A DNA stretch of 64,000 bases from an uncultured Pseudomonadota bacterium (GCA_903951825.1 CAJBDJ010000035.1:1-64000); one strand, 5' to 3'; positions 36,876-46,490 are shown, counted from the first letter of the stretch. The notes: generated from the sequence alone by a model not told the origin. Program-made: numbers and translations.

Positions 36876-37913
36876 ATGTGTACGGTGTGTGGTTGTGGCG
36901 CGGGCGAAACGCGTATCGAAGGGGATGGTCATGCCCATCCGCATGTTCATGAAGACGGCACCGTGCATTCCCACGCCCATGCCCACGGCGGCGATCATCA
37001 GCACCCTCATGACGCACTGCCGGTGGCCGCCCACGAGCATCGCCATCACCATGCCGACGGCAGCGTACATGCGCACAGCCATGGGCATCAGGGCGAGCAC
37101 GCTCATCCTCACGAGCCGCCGGCGGCCGCCGATCTCGATTACGGCAACAGCCCGGCACGCGCCCATGTGCCCGGTTTGTCGCCATCGCGCATGGTGCAGA
37201 TCGAGCAGGACATCCTGGCCAAAAACAATGCCTACGCTATCGCCAATCGCGCCCACTTTGACGAGCTCGGCATTTTTGCGCTGAATCTGGTATCGAGTCC
37301 CGGTTCGGGAAAAACCACCCTGCTGGTGAAAACCATCGAACAACTCAAGGCGACGAGGGCGATCAGTGTCGTCGAGGGCGACCAGCAAACCTCAAACGAT
37401 GCCGAGCGCATCCGCGCGACCGGCGTCGCGGCGCTGCAAATCAATACCGGCAAGGGCTGTCATCTTGACGCCCACATGGTCGGCCAGGCCATTGAAAGGC
37501 TCAGGCCAGCCGATGAGTCGCTGTTTTTGATCGAAAACGTCGGCAACCTGGTGTGCCCGGCGGCTTTCGATCTCGGCGAGAGGCACAAGGTCGCCATCCT
37601 CTCGGTGACCGAGGGCGAGGACAAGCCGCTCAAATACCCGGACATGTTTGCGGCGGCCGATGTCATGCTGCTCAACAAGTGCGACTTGCTGCCGCATCTC
37701 GATTTTGATGTTGACCTTGCCGAAGCCAATGCCCGACAGGTCAATCCGCATCTGACGATTTTTCGCGTTTCAGCACGCAGCGGCGAGGGTCTGTCGGCCT
37801 GGGTGGCGTGGATTCAGGCAGGCCTCGAAGCACAACGCGACAAGCGTGCCGCGACGGTCGCCGGACTCAAGGCACGCATCGCCGAACTGGAGCGCAAGCT
37901 CGCCGCCCAATGA
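36876..37913 (+). CDS. hypB: Hydrogenase nickel incorporation GTPase HypB
   Basis: A 345-residue GTPase. It starts with the high-affinity nickel motif CxxCGC (MCTVCGCG). A strikingly histidine-rich stretch follows, with 23 histidines between residues 19 and 79, suited to nickel storage as well as insertion. The G domain has the P-loop [11 protein letters not shown] (about 140-150), switch regions and NKCDLL. The ATG has AAGGAGATG upstream. It overlaps hypF by four bases. Confidence 0.96.
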   Translation: MCTVCGCGAGETRIEGDGHAHPHVHEDGTVHSHAHAHGGDHQHPHDALPVAAHEHRHHHADGSVHAHSHGHQGEHAHPHEPPAAADLDYGNSPARAHVPGLSPSRMVQIEQDILAKNNAYAIANRAHFDELGIFALNLVSSPGSGKTTLLVKTIEQLKATRAISVVEGDQQTSNDAERIRATGVAALQINTGKGCHLDAHMVGQAIERLRPADESLFLIENVGNLVCPAAFDLGERHKVAILSVTEGEDKPLKYPDMFAAADVMLLNKCDLLPHLDFDVDLAEANARQVNPHLTIFRVSARSGEGLSAWVAWIQAGLEAQRDKRAATVAGLKARIAELERKLAAQ

Positions 37914-40204
37914 GCGTTTGCCGCATCCAGGTGCGTGGCCTAGTGCAGGGCGTCGGCTTCCGGCCTTACGTCTGGCACCTGGCCAATGCGCTGTGCTTGA
38001 GCGGTTGGGTGCGTAACGACGGGGCCGGCGTCAGCATCGCGGTTGACGGCGAAAAAGTGGCCGAATTCTTGGTGCGCCTGCCGCTCGAATTGCCGGTTCT
38101 GGCGCGTATTGACGCAATTGAAGTCGACGACATCGAAAGTACTTCAGACCAAGGCAAACCCCGGTCGCCGGGGTTCGTCATTCTCGATAGCCAGATCGGC
38201 GCCGTAAAGACCGCCATTGGCCCCGACGCCGGCATTTGTCTTGCGTGCATCGCCGATCTCTGCAATCCGCACGGCCGGCGCTGGCGTTATGCCTTTACCA
38301 CCTGCACCCATTGCGGGCCGCGGTACACGGTCAGCCGGGGGATTCCCTATGACCGGGCACAGACCAGTCTGGCGCCCTTCCCGCTCTGCGCGCCGTGTCA
38401 GACGGAATACACCAATCCGGCGGATCGGCGCTTTCATGCCGAAACAACCTGTTGCCCGGCATGTGGCCCGCAGCTTGTTTTTTTCAACCCCGGCGCCGAC
38501 CTGCCGGAAACTGACGCAGCAACTCTGGCCGACCCGCTTGCCGAGAGTGTGCGTTTGCTGCGCGCCGGAAAGATTCTGGCGATCAAGGGGCTTGGCGGTT
38601 TCCATCTGGCGTGCGACGCGCGCAATGGCGCCGCCGTTGCCGAGTTGCGCCGGCGCAAGCAACGTGAGGCCAAGCCGTTTGCCGTGATGGCGCTGAACAG
38701 CGCTTCGCTGGCCGCTTACGCGACGATTGAGACAGCGCAGGAAGCACTGCGCGACAGTCCGGCGGCACCTATCGTGCTGTGCCCGAAAGCTGCCGACGAA
38801 TTGCCCGGCGTTGCCCCCGATCTGGCCTGGCTTGGCGTCATGCGTCCGGCAACGCCGCTGCACCTGCTGCTCTGGCATGAGGCCGCCGGGCGCCCGGCGG
38901 GTTGCGACTGGCTGGCGGCGCCGCACGAACTCGTGCTGGTGATGACCAGCGCCAACCCGCAGGGAGAGCCGCTGGTCATCGCGAACGCCGAGGCGCAGCA
39001 AAGGCTGGGCGGGATCGCCGATGCCTTCCTGATGCATGACCGCGAAATTGTCATTCGCTGCGACGATTCGCTCGTTAAGCCCGGCGCCGTCCTGCGTCGC
39101 GCCCGTGGCTACGCGCCGCTGCCGATTGCGCTGGCCGAGGATGGCCCGACGGTTCTGGCGCTCGGCGCCTACCTCAAAAATACGCTGTGCGTTATGCACG
39201 GGCGACAGGCTTTTCTCTCGCAACATATTGGCGGTCTTGACAACGCGGCGACGATCGGTTTTCTGGAGGAGAGCGTGGCGCACCTGCTGACCATTCTCGA
39301 TCTCAAGCCGGCGTTGATCGCCCACGACCTGCATCCCGATTTCGCCTCGACGCATCTGGCGCTGCGTCTGGCGGCCGAGTTCGATGTACCGGCTATCGGC
39401 GTCGCCCATCACCACGCGCACATCGCGGCGATTTGCGCCGAGCACGGCATCAATGAGCCGCTGCTTGGCATGGCGCTGGACGGCGTCGGCCTCGGCCCCG
39501 ATGGCGGCCTGTGGGGCGGCGAGTTATTGCGCATCGACGGTGCCGATTGCCGGCGCCTCGGTCACCTCAAGCCGCTGGCTTTGCCCGGCGGCGACCGCGC
39601 CGCGCGCGAACCCTGGCGAATGGCCGTCTCTGCGCTGCACGCCGCCGGCTTGAGTGCGCGGGTACCGGCATGGCTGGCCAAACGTTATCCGCAGCGCGAT
39701 GCCGTGCCCTTGCTCTCAATGCTCGACAAAAACCTGCGCTGCCCGCCAACCTCCAGCCTTGGCCGTCTCTTCGACGCTGCCGCCGGCTTGCTCGGCGTGC
39801 GCGACGAATCCTTTTACGAGGGGCAGGCAGCGATCGAGCTGGAAGGTTATGCGGCCACTCATGGCGCGCTGCCGGCGATGCCCGGCGGCATGGTGCTGCA
39901 GCAAAATGTGGCCGATTTTTCGCCGCTCTTGATCACCCTTGCCGATTGCGACAACCCCGGTTACGGCGCCGCCCTCTTTCACGCGACGCTGGCAAAGTGT
40001 CTGGCAGAGTGGATAATTAGTGCCGTCAACGCGGAAAAACTGTCGAAAATTGCAATTGGAGGGGGCTGCGCGATGAATACCATTTTGATGACCGCACTGC
40101 GAGAACACCTGATCGCCGCCGGCATCGTCGTTTTTGAGGCCATCCAGGTGCCGGCCAATGATGGCGGCCTGGCGCTGGGCCAAGCCTGGGTGGCGCGCCG
40201 CTGA
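37910..40204 (+). CDS. hypF: Carbamoyltransferase HypF
   Basis: A 764-residue enzyme that makes the thiocarbamate on HypE, the source of the cyanide ligands. Domains in order: acylphosphatase (1-90; [17 protein letters not shown]), two zinc fingers (CLACIADL...CTHCGPRYT and CAPCQTEY...CCPACG), a YrdC-like domain (about 200-385) and a Kae1-like carbamoyltransferase domain ([16 protein letters not shown], the metal-binding histidines, and [10 protein letters not shown]). The ATG overlaps the hypB stop; the upstream open frame to 37808 is inside hypB. Confidence 0.96.
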   Translation: MSVCRIQVRGLVQGVGFRPYVWHLANALCLSGWVRNDGAGVSIAVDGEKVAEFLVRLPLELPVLARIDAIEVDDIESTSDQGKPRSPGFVILDSQIGAVKTAIGPDAGICLACIADLCNPHGRRWRYAFTTCTHCGPRYTVSRGIPYDRAQTSLAPFPLCAPCQTEYTNPADRRFHAETTCCPACGPQLVFFNPGADLPETDAATLADPLAESVRLLRAGKILAIKGLGGFHLACDARNGAAVAELRRRKQREAKPFAVMALNSASLAAYATIETAQEALRDSPAAPIVLCPKAADELPGVAPDLAWLGVMRPATPLHLLLWHEAAGRPAGCDWLAAPHELVLVMTSANPQGEPLVIANAEAQQRLGGIADAFLMHDREIVIRCDDSLVKPGAVLRRARGYAPLPIALAEDGPTVLALGAYLKNTLCVMHGRQAFLSQHIGGLDNAATIGFLEESVAHLLTILDLKPALIAHDLHPDFASTHLALRLAAEFDVPAIGVAHHHAHIAAICAEHGINEPLLGMALDGVGLGPDGGLWGGELLRIDGADCRRLGHLKPLALPGGDRAAREPWRMAVSALHAAGLSARVPAWLAKRYPQRDAVPLLSMLDKNLRCPPTSSLGRLFDAAAGLLGVRDESFYEGQAAIELEGYAATHGALPAMPGGMVLQQNVADFSPLLITLADCDNPGYGAALFHATLAKCLAEWIISAVNAEKLSKIAIGGGCAMNTILMTALREHLIAAGIVVFEAIQVPANDGGLALGQAWVARR

Positions 40205-40485
40205 TGTGCCTGTCGATTCCCAAACAAGTCGTTGCCTGGGAGGGTGCCGGCGATTTTGCCTGGGTTGAGCGCGACGGCCGGCGCGAGCAAATCAACATGA
40301 TGCTGCTCGGCGCGCAGCCGCTCGGCACTTGGGTATTGACCTCGCACGGCCTGGCGCGCGAAGTCCTGGCCGATGAGCAGCGCCACTTGATTGAGGATGC
40401 CCTGAGCGCCGTTGCCGCAGCGCTCGACAATAGTTACGACGCGCAACAACACTTCCGCGATTTGTCATCGGGGCGACATGACTGA
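40204..40485 (+). CDS. hypC: HypC/HupF-family hydrogenase maturation chaperone (copy 1)
   Basis: A 93-residue protein starting [10 protein letters not shown]; the second-residue cysteine is the conserved iron/large-subunit contact. It is longer and more divergent than the second copy downstream, fitting the HupF-type branch. Its first base is the last base of the hypF stop. Confidence 0.88.
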   Translation: MCLSIPKQVVAWEGAGDFAWVERDGRREQINMMLLGAQPLGTWVLTSHGLAREVLADEQRHLIEDALSAVAAALDNSYDAQQHFRDLSSGRHD

Positions 40486-40972
40486 GAACGTTTTTTTCGA
40501 TGATCCAGCCGCCGTCATCGCCGCGCATTACGCGCAGGTCTGGGCGTCGACGGCGATGCCGGAAGCGACGGTCAATCGGCGACTGCAGGTTGCCGCCCTC
40601 GATTTTGTACGTTGTCAGGGAGACTGGCTGGGCGCCGTTGTCGCGCCGTGGGCGATTCATCTGATCCTGATCAACGGCGGCGGTCATCTGTGGGGGGAGA
40701 TTCCGCCCGGGCAACGGCGCTATCTCGCCCTGCCCGGTGGCACCCTGGCTTTTGTCGCGGCCGGCGAACCGGAGATCGGCACCTGGCAATACGCCTCGTT
40801 GTGCGATTCGACCACCGCAGTCGCCGACATGAAGACCGCACGGCTGATTGCCGCCGACGGTTTGCGGATGGCTTTGGGGTTTCCGGGGGCGGCTGACGAG
40901 CCGATAACAGCGCCGCGCGCGCCGGTCTCGCGACGCGGCTTTTTGCGTCGACTGGCCGGCAAACCTGCTTGA
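40478..40972 (+). CDS. HybE/HupJ-like [NiFe] hydrogenase assembly chaperone
   Basis: A 164-residue protein matching the HybE fold: IAAHYAQVWASTAMPEATVNRRLQVAALDFVRCQGDWLGAVVAPWAIHLILING corresponds to the family's ...NPxLxVEAVGF...LGVLVTPWFMNLILLP region. It also has LPGGTLAFVAAGEPEIGTWQYASL. HybE-type proteins bind the hydrogenase small subunit or its Tat signal until assembly. The tail contains SRRGFLRRLAG, which looks like a twin-arginine motif at the wrong end of a protein. Overlaps hypC by eight bases. Confidence 0.78.
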   Translation: MTENVFFDDPAAVIAAHYAQVWASTAMPEATVNRRLQVAALDFVRCQGDWLGAVVAPWAIHLILINGGGHLWGEIPPGQRRYLALPGGTLAFVAAGEPEIGTWQYASLCDSTTAVADMKTARLIAADGLRMALGFPGAADEPITAPRAPVSRRGFLRRLAGKPA

Positions 40973-40990
40973 CGATTGAGGAGAAAACAA

Positions 40991-41230
40991 ATGTGTCTGG
41001 CGATTCCCGCGGAAGTTGTTGAATTGCGCGACGGCGACAACGCCGTCGTCGATCTGGCCGGCGTCCGCAAGCTCATCTCGCTGGCGCTGGTTGACGGCGT
41101 GGCGGTTGGCGACTACGTCATCGTCCACGTCGGCTATGCGCTCAACAAGCTCGATGCCCAGGAAGCTGCCAAAACACTGGCGCTCTTTACCGAACTCGGT
41201 CAACTCGACGACGCGGCAACCGTGCACTGA
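40991..41230 (+). CDS. hypC: HypC-family hydrogenase maturation chaperone (copy 2)
   Basis: A 79-residue protein starting MCLAIPAEVVEL with the essential Cys2, and containing VGDYVIVHVGYALNKLDAQEA, the standard HypC pattern. It forms the HypC-HypD complex where Fe(CN)2CO is built. The ATG at 40991 follows GAGGAG; the stop overlaps hypD's start by one base. The second HypC-type protein in this operon. Confidence 0.92.
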   Translation: MCLAIPAEVVELRDGDNAVVDLAGVRKLISLALVDGVAVGDYVIVHVGYALNKLDAQEAAKTLALFTELGQLDDAATVH

Positions 41231-42372
41231 TGAAATACATCGACGAATTTCGCGATGGCACAGTCGCCCGGGGCATTGCCGGCGCCATTGCCGGCGAGGC
41301 GAGGACGGATCGCCGCTACCATTTCATGGAGTTCTGCGGCGGCCATACGCACGCCATTTCCCGCTACGGCATCAGCGACCTGCTGCCGTCCAATGTGCAG
41401 ATGATTCACGGCCCCGGTTGCCCGGTGTGCGTACTGCCGATCGGGCGTGTCGACCAGGCGATCGGGCTGGCACTGGAACAAGGCGTGATGTTATGCACCT
41501 ACGGCGACTGCCTGCGCGTGCCGGCTTCTGCTGGTTTGTCGCTGCTCAAGGCGAAGGCGCGTGGCGGTGACATCCGGATGGTTTATTCGAGCGCCGATGC
41601 CGTCGCCCTGGCGCAACGGCATCCGGACAAGCAGGTGGTTTTTTTCGCCATCGGCTTCGAGACGACGACGCCGCCCACCGCGGTGGCGATCAAGCAAGCT
41701 GCCGCCCTTGGCCTGACGAATTTTTCGGTGCTCTGCTGCCATGTGCTGACGCCCCCGGCGATTGTCAGCATTCTCGAATCGCCGGAGGTGCGCCGCTGGG
41801 GGAGTGTTCAAATTGACGGCTTCATCGGTCCGGCACACGTGTCGACAATCATCGGCAGCCGGCCGTATGAATGTTTTGCCGAGGAATACCGCAAGCCGGT
41901 GGTGATTGCCGGTTTTGAGCCGCTTGATGTGATGCAGGCGGTGCGCATGTTGATCCGCCAGGTCAATGATGGCCGTGCCGAGGTTGAAAACGAGTTCACG
42001 CGGGCAGTTGACCGCAACGGCAACCTGAAGGCGCAGCAACTGGTCGCCGAAGTTTTTGAAATGCGTGAACACTTTGAGTGGCGGGGCCTGGGTGTGTTGC
42101 CTCATTCAGCGCTGCGGATCCGCAGCCAGTTCGCCGAATTCGACGCCGAAGCACGCTTTGCGCTGACCTACCAGGCGGTGCCGGATCACCGTGCCTGCCT
42201 GTGCGGCGCCATTCTGCGCGGGGTCAAAAGACCGCCGGACTGCTCGTTGTTCGGTACCGTATGCACGCCGGAAAACGCCATGGGTTCGTGCATGGTTTCG
42301 TCGGAAGGAGCCTGCGCGGCGCACTACGCTTACGGGCGTTACAAGGACATCAACGGCGGAGAGTCGCGGTGA
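41230..42372 (+). CDS. hypD: Hydrogenase formation protein HypD
   Basis: A 380-residue [4Fe-4S] protein with MEFCGGHTHAISRYG (active-site cysteine), HGPGCPVCVLP, GFETTTP and the C-terminal cluster cysteines (CLCGAILRG..., DCSLFGTVCTPENAMGSCMVSSEGACAAHY). It is the scaffold and electron donor for assembly of the Fe(CN)2CO unit with HypC and HypE. Overlaps hypE by four bases. Confidence 0.96.
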   Translation: MKYIDEFRDGTVARGIAGAIAGEARTDRRYHFMEFCGGHTHAISRYGISDLLPSNVQMIHGPGCPVCVLPIGRVDQAIGLALEQGVMLCTYGDCLRVPASAGLSLLKAKARGGDIRMVYSSADAVALAQRHPDKQVVFFAIGFETTTPPTAVAIKQAAALGLTNFSVLCCHVLTPPAIVSILESPEVRRWGSVQIDGFIGPAHVSTIIGSRPYECFAEEYRKPVVIAGFEPLDVMQAVRMLIRQVNDGRAEVENEFTRAVDRNGNLKAQQLVAEVFEMREHFEWRGLGVLPHSALRIRSQFAEFDAEARFALTYQAVPDHRACLCGAILRGVKRPPDCSLFGTVCTPENAMGSCMVSSEGACAAHYAYGRYKDINGGESR

Positions 42373-43427
42373 GCGGCGCCAAGGCACGCAGCAGCTATGT
42401 CCGCCCCCTTGACCTCAAACAGGGGCGGGTCGAAATGGCGCATGGCGCTGGCGGGCGGGCGATGGCGCAGTTGATCGAAGAATTGTTCGCTCGCTATCTG
42501 GGCAATGAATATCTCGCGCAAGGTGACGATGGCGCCTTGCTGCCGGCAATCGGCAGCGGGCAACTGGTCATGGCCACCGATTGCCACGTCGTTTCGCCGC
42601 TTTTCTTCCCCGGCGGCGACATCGGCTGCCTGTCGGTGCACGGGACAATCAACGATGTCGCGATGATGGGCGCGCAACCTTTGTGGCTGGCCGCCGGCTT
42701 CATTCTCGAAGAAGGCCTTTTGCTCGCCGATCTGGCGCGCATCGTGCAAAGCATGGCAGCAGCGTCCACGGCGGCCGGTGTGCCGATTGTCACCGGCGAT
42801 ACCAAGGTCGTCGAACGCGGCAAGGGCGACGGGGTATTCATCACGACGACTGGAGTCGGCGTAGTGGCACCGGGCATGGCGCTCTCAGGCAATCAGGCGC
42901 GTGCCGGCGATGCGATTCTGGTTTCCGGTACGCTCGGCGATCATGGCATGGCGATCATGGCCGAGCGCGAGAGTCTTGGTTTTAATGCACCGATCGTCTC
43001 TGACACGGCGGCGCTGCACGGCCTGATTGCCGCGATGCGTGCGAGCGGAGCCGAAATTCATGTTTTGCGCGATCCGACGCGCGGCGGTCTGGCGGCGACG
43101 CTCAACGAAATCGCCCGTCAGAGCAAGGTTGGCATGATGTTGCACGAAAAAGCCTTGCCGATCCGGCCGGCGGTCAACGCCGCCTGCGAGTTTCTCGGTC
43201 TTGATCCGCTGTATGTTGCCAACGAGGGCAAGCTGCTGGCCATTTGCGCTGCCGGCGATGCCGACAGGTTGCTGGCGGCAATGCGCGCTCACCCGCTGGG
43301 CAGCGCGGCGGCGATCGTCGGAACAGTGCATGACGATGATCATCATTTTGTGCAAATGACCACCAGCTTCGGCGGCAAGCGCATTGTCGACTGGCTGGGC
43401 GGCGAGCAATTGCCGCGCATTTGTTGA
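42369..43427 (+). CDS. hypE: Hydrogenase expression/formation protein HypE
   Basis: A 352-residue PurM-like ATPase that dehydrates the thiocarbamate on its own C-terminal cysteine to thiocyanate. The chain ends in PRIC, with the required terminal Cys352. The N-terminal MAHGAGGRAMAQLI and the DPTRGGLAATLNEIA segment are typical. The start is GTG at 42369, overlapping the hypD stop (GTGA). Last gene of the hyp operon; no hydrogenase structural gene follows. Confidence 0.95.
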   Translation: MSGAKARSSYVRPLDLKQGRVEMAHGAGGRAMAQLIEELFARYLGNEYLAQGDDGALLPAIGSGQLVMATDCHVVSPLFFPGGDIGCLSVHGTINDVAMMGAQPLWLAAGFILEEGLLLADLARIVQSMAAASTAAGVPIVTGDTKVVERGKGDGVFITTTGVGVVAPGMALSGNQARAGDAILVSGTLGDHGMAIMAERESLGFNAPIVSDTAALHGLIAAMRASGAEIHVLRDPTRGGLAATLNEIARQSKVGMMLHEKALPIRPAVNAACEFLGLDPLYVANEGKLLAICAAGDADRLLAAMRAHPLGSAAAIVGTVHDDDHHFVQMTTSFGGKRIVDWLGGEQLPRIC

Positions 43428-43499
43428 GTCCCGCCCGCTGACCTCCCCGGCTCAAGCCATGCCGGAGAACCCGGCCGCCGAGGCAACCTCGCCGCCGTT

Positions 43500-44597
43500 T
43501 CAGGAAATCGCCAACATCCTCTCAAGCGCCAGCTTTGCCAGTTTTGCCTCGTGCTCAGGCACGCGGATGGCATTGACGACCTTGCCGGCGACGAGGTTTT
43601 CCAGTGTCCATGCCAAGTGCTGCGGATCAATCCGCTGCATTGTCGAACACATGCAGATGGTGCTGGCCATAAATTGCACGATCTTGTTTTGCGGCAGGAC
43701 TTCCTTCGCCAGACGATCAACCAGATTCAATTCGGTACCGACCAGCCAGCGCGTGCCGGCGGGTGCTTCCTTGACGATTCTGAGGATTTGCTCGGTCGAA
43801 CCGACATAATCGGCGGCGCTGCAGACCGCAAAATTGCATTCCGGATGAGCAATCACCTTGCCCTCGGGATATTTGGCGCGAAAGGCGTCTATGTGAGGCT
43901 TCTGGAACATCTGGTGTACCGAGCAGTGACCTTTCCAGAGCAATATTTTCGCCTGCCGGATTTGCTCCAGCGTCAGGCCGCCGAATTCAAGATCGGGATC
44001 CCAGACAACCATATCTTCCGGCGCGATGCCCAGGTTGTGCCCCGTCCACCGACCGAGGTGCTGATCCGGAAAAAACAGAATCTTCGGACGCCGCGCGAAA
44101 GCCCACTGGGCAATGGCTCCGGCGTTTGACGAGGTGCATACGATGCCGCCATGTTCACCGCAGAAGGCTTTCAGGTCGGCAGCCGAATTAATGTAAGTCA
44201 CCGGGGTAATTTCTGCTTCGGCGTTGAACACCTCGTTGAGTTCGCGCCAGCAGCGCTCGACCTTGGCCAGGTTGGCCATGTCAGCCATCGAACAGCCGGC
44301 GGCGAGGTCGGGCAGAATGGCCAACTGGTTCGACGCCGTCATGATGTCGGCCACTTCGGCCATGAAATGAACGCCGCAGAAAACCACGTATTCCGCATCG
44401 GCTTGCGAGGCAAGGCGCGAGAGTTTGAGGGAATCGCCAGTCAGGTCAGCATGTTGATAGACATCGGCGCGCTGGTAGTGATGACAAAGAATGACTGCCC
44501 GCTTGCCAAGGGCGGCACGGGCATCCCGAATTCGTTGGTGACAAGCCTCGTCCGACATTTTGTTAAACGGATCGAAGGCAATGATAGCTGTCTGCAT
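43500..44597 (-). CDS. nadA: Quinolinate synthase A
   Basis: A 365-residue [4Fe-4S] enzyme condensing iminoaspartate with dihydroxyacetone phosphate in NAD synthesis. It has VILCHHYQRADVYQHADLTGDSLKLSR at the N-terminus, VFCGVHFMAEVA with one cluster cysteine, KGHCSVHQMF, HPECNFAVC and the late cluster cysteine region SSTICMCSTMQRI-like. It stands alone on the minus strand after the convergent hyp operon, 32 bases downstream of a rhodanese gene. Confidence 0.95.
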   Translation of the reverse strand: MQTAIIAFDPFNKMSDEACHQRIRDARAALGKRAVILCHHYQRADVYQHADLTGDSLKLSRLASQADAEYVVFCGVHFMAEVADIMTASNQLAILPDLAAGCSMADMANLAKVERCWRELNEVFNAEAEITPVTYINSAADLKAFCGEHGGIVCTSSNAGAIAQWAFARRPKILFFPDQHLGRWTGHNLGIAPEDMVVWDPDLEFGGLTLEQIRQAKILLWKGHCSVHQMFQKPHIDAFRAKYPEGKVIAHPECNFAVCSAADYVGSTEQILRIVKEAPAGTRWLVGTELNLVDRLAKEVLPQNKIVQFMASTICMCSTMQRIDPQHLAWTLENLVAGKVVNAIRVPEHEAKLAKLALERMLAIS

Positions 44598-44629
44598 GCT
44601 GTTCTCTAAGCGGTGATTCGGTAAAGCAA

Positions 44630-45082
44630 TTAGCCCTGATGCCAGGGCAGTCCGGCATGACGCCAGCCGTTGACCTTGTTGCGCTGTCCCTCGGCGTCCT
44701 TGTCGCCCTCAAACCCTTCGAGGACGTTATAACTGTCGTTGAAGCCGTTTTCCGTTGCCAGACGCGCGGCAGCATCCGAGCGTGCGCCGCTGCGGCAAAT
44801 GAAAAGCACCAGCGACTCGTGATCGACCTGGCGCTTTAGCTCGGCCAGAAAATTCGGGTTGCGAACGCTGCCCGGATATTGATTCAACTCAATTTCCACC
44901 GCCTCGGGAATACGCCCGACCCAGTCCCACTCGGCGCGCGAACGCACATCGACCAGTCTGGCTCCCGGTGCCAGACGCAAAATCTCAAACGCCTCGCGCG
45001 GCGTCAGCGCCCCTTCGTAAGGCAGTTCAAGCGCTTTGGCACGCGCCTGCGACAAGCGGAGGATTTCAGTTAACCTGCCCAT
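44630..45082 (-). CDS. Single-domain cytoplasmic rhodanese
   Basis: A 150-residue rhodanese-like protein. It has the active loop FICRSGARSDAAA (CRSGAR, complete) and the N-terminal LVDVRSRAEWDWVGRIPEAVEIELNQYP pattern. No signal peptide, so it is cytoplasmic, unlike the triple rhodanese of the sulfur cluster. Divergent from the cation transporter. A conserved tail NKVNGWRHAGLPWHQG is shared by a common betaproteobacterial subgroup. Sulfur acceptor unknown; adjacency to nadA may be incidental. Confidence 0.88.
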   Translation of the reverse strand: MGRLTEILRLSQARAKALELPYEGALTPREAFEILRLAPGARLVDVRSRAEWDWVGRIPEAVEIELNQYPGSVRNPNFLAELKRQVDHESLVLFICRSGARSDAAARLATENGFNDSYNVLEGFEGDKDAEGQRNKVNGWRHAGLPWHQG

Positions 45083-45129
45083 ATCAATAGCCTGCTAATA
45101 TTCGAGGCCGACAGTATAGGGCAGACCAG

Positions 45130-46299
45130 ATGGGCCACGAGCATCACCACGTAGCATCCGCTACACCCGCCGACCGTGCGCAAGAGGCGCAACATGCTAC
45201 CTGGGTCAGCGTTGCAGTCAATTTCGTGATGACCCTGCTGCAACTGATCGTTGGCTACTTCGCCCACTCCCAGTCGTTGATTGCCCACGGCCTGCACTCT
45301 TTTTCCGACTTGCTCTCAGATTTTCTGGTGATTTACGCTACACGCCAAAGCGCTCATCCGGCCGACAGCGCCCATCCCTACGGACACGCCCGCATTGAAA
45401 CTGCCGCTACGCTCATCCTCGGACTCTCGCTGGCGACGATAGGCGGCGGCATCCTGTGGGAATCCGGTCTCCGCCTGCAACATATTGAAGCGCTGCCGAC
45501 GGTCGAGCTGTCGGCGCTGTGGGTGGCGATTGCCACCGTGATTTCCAAGGAGGCCCTCTATCGTTATCTGATCGGCGTTGGCGAGCGCATGCGTTCGCAA
45601 CTGATGATCGCCAATGCCTTGCACACCCGTGCTGATGCGGCGTCCGCGCTGGTCGTTGTGGTGGGCATCGGCGGCGCCTTGATGGGTTGGTCTTTTCTCG
45701 ATCTGCTGGCCGCCGCGCTGATGGGCTTCATGATCCTGCGTATGGGTCTTGGCCTTGGTTGGGGGGCAATGAAAGAACTAATCGACACCGGCCTGGATGA
45801 AATCCAGGTGGCGGCCATCAACAAGACGCTGCAGGAGACACCTGGCGTGCTTGGCTTGCACGAACTACGCACCCGGCGCATGGCACATCAGGCGCTGGTC
45901 GATGCTCATGTACAGGTAGATTCCCGGATCAGCGTTTCGGAGGGGCACAGAATTGCCGAACTGGCACGCTCGCGCGTCCTGCGGGAACATCCGGAGGTGC
46001 TCGACGTGCTGGTGCACATTGACCCTGAAGACGATCTCGAACCGGACTTCACGGCGCACCGGCTACCGGGGCGCGAGGCTGTTCTCAAAGAATTACAGCC
46101 ACTGCTCGAAGGTCTGCCGGTGGCCGACCGAGTCGTTTTGCATTATCTAAACGGCGGCGTCGAGGTTGAGCTCTTCCTTGATCAGGCGTTTTTCATCACG
46201 GGAGAAGCGCTGCAACTTGCGCAAACTTCAATCATGTCTCGCCTGGGGCAGCACCTCGCCATACGCAGCGTTTCAATCAATTGCCACATTGCACCGTAG
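45130..46299 (+). CDS. Cation diffusion facilitator (CDF) family transporter
   Basis: A 389-residue transporter with a His-rich N-terminus (MGHEHHHVA), about six membrane helices and the two metal-binding motifs of the CDF family: HSFSDLLSDFLVIYA (helix 2) and HTRADAASALVVVVG (helix 5). A C-terminal cytoplasmic domain follows, with a longer than usual extension (to residue 389) containing HIDPEDD and a second small domain. Expected substrates are Zn2+, Fe2+ or similar divalent metals; the DxxSD/HxxxD set alone does not decide. Its last bases overlap an NtrC-type site of the glnA promoter. Confidence 0.88.
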   Translation: MGHEHHHVASATPADRAQEAQHATWVSVAVNFVMTLLQLIVGYFAHSQSLIAHGLHSFSDLLSDFLVIYATRQSAHPADSAHPYGHARIETAATLILGLSLATIGGGILWESGLRLQHIEALPTVELSALWVAIATVISKEALYRYLIGVGERMRSQLMIANALHTRADAASALVVVVGIGGALMGWSFLDLLAAALMGFMILRMGLGLGWGAMKELIDTGLDEIQVAAINKTLQETPGVLGLHELRTRRMAHQALVDAHVQVDSRISVSEGHRIAELARSRVLREHPEVLDVLVHIDPEDDLEPDFTAHRLPGREAVLKELQPLLEGLPVADRVVLHYLNGGVEVELFLDQAFFITGEALQLAQTSIMSRLGQHLAIRSVSINCHIAP

Positions 46300-46305
46300 T
46301 GGTGC
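46290..46305 (+). promoter_or_regulatory. NtrC-type site 1 upstream of glnA
   Basis: TGCACC-GTAG-TGGTGC fits the GCAC-N7-GTGC enhancer consensus with nearly perfect dyad symmetry. It overlaps the stop of the cation transporter gene. Its centre is about 128 bases upstream of the predicted glnA start of transcription. Confidence 0.75.
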
Positions 46306-46320
46306 CTGCGTCTCATTGCT

Positions 46321-46335
46321 GCACTTTTGCGGTGC
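46321..46335 (+). promoter_or_regulatory. NtrC-type site 2 upstream of glnA
   Basis: GCAC-TTTTGCG-GTGC, again GCAC-N7-GTGC, centred 30 bases (about three helical turns) from site 1 and about 98 bases upstream of the predicted start. The pair resembles the enhancers at E. coli glnAp2. Confidence 0.72.
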
Positions 46336-46398
46336 CCCCAAACTTCGGTTATTGACGCCATCTCCTTGTGGCAAAATGTAAAACTTTTCAACAAAGCA

Positions 46399-46415
46399 TT
46401 GGCACGCTTTCTGCT
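46399..46415 (+). promoter_or_regulatory. Sigma-54 (RpoN) promoter of glnA
   Basis: TTGGCACG-CTTT-CTGCT has the GG/GC pair exactly 12 bases apart, as required for -24/-12 elements (consensus TGGCACG-N4-TTGC). It predicts transcription start near 46426 and a ~65-base leader with a small hairpin (46448-46462) before the glnA ribosome site. Confidence 0.8.
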
Positions 46416-46490
46416 AAATTTGCTTCGTTGTGAATTTTTTGACATTCGCCGGTCGAGCCGGCAACTTGTTTTCTTAGGAGATTGACGCTT

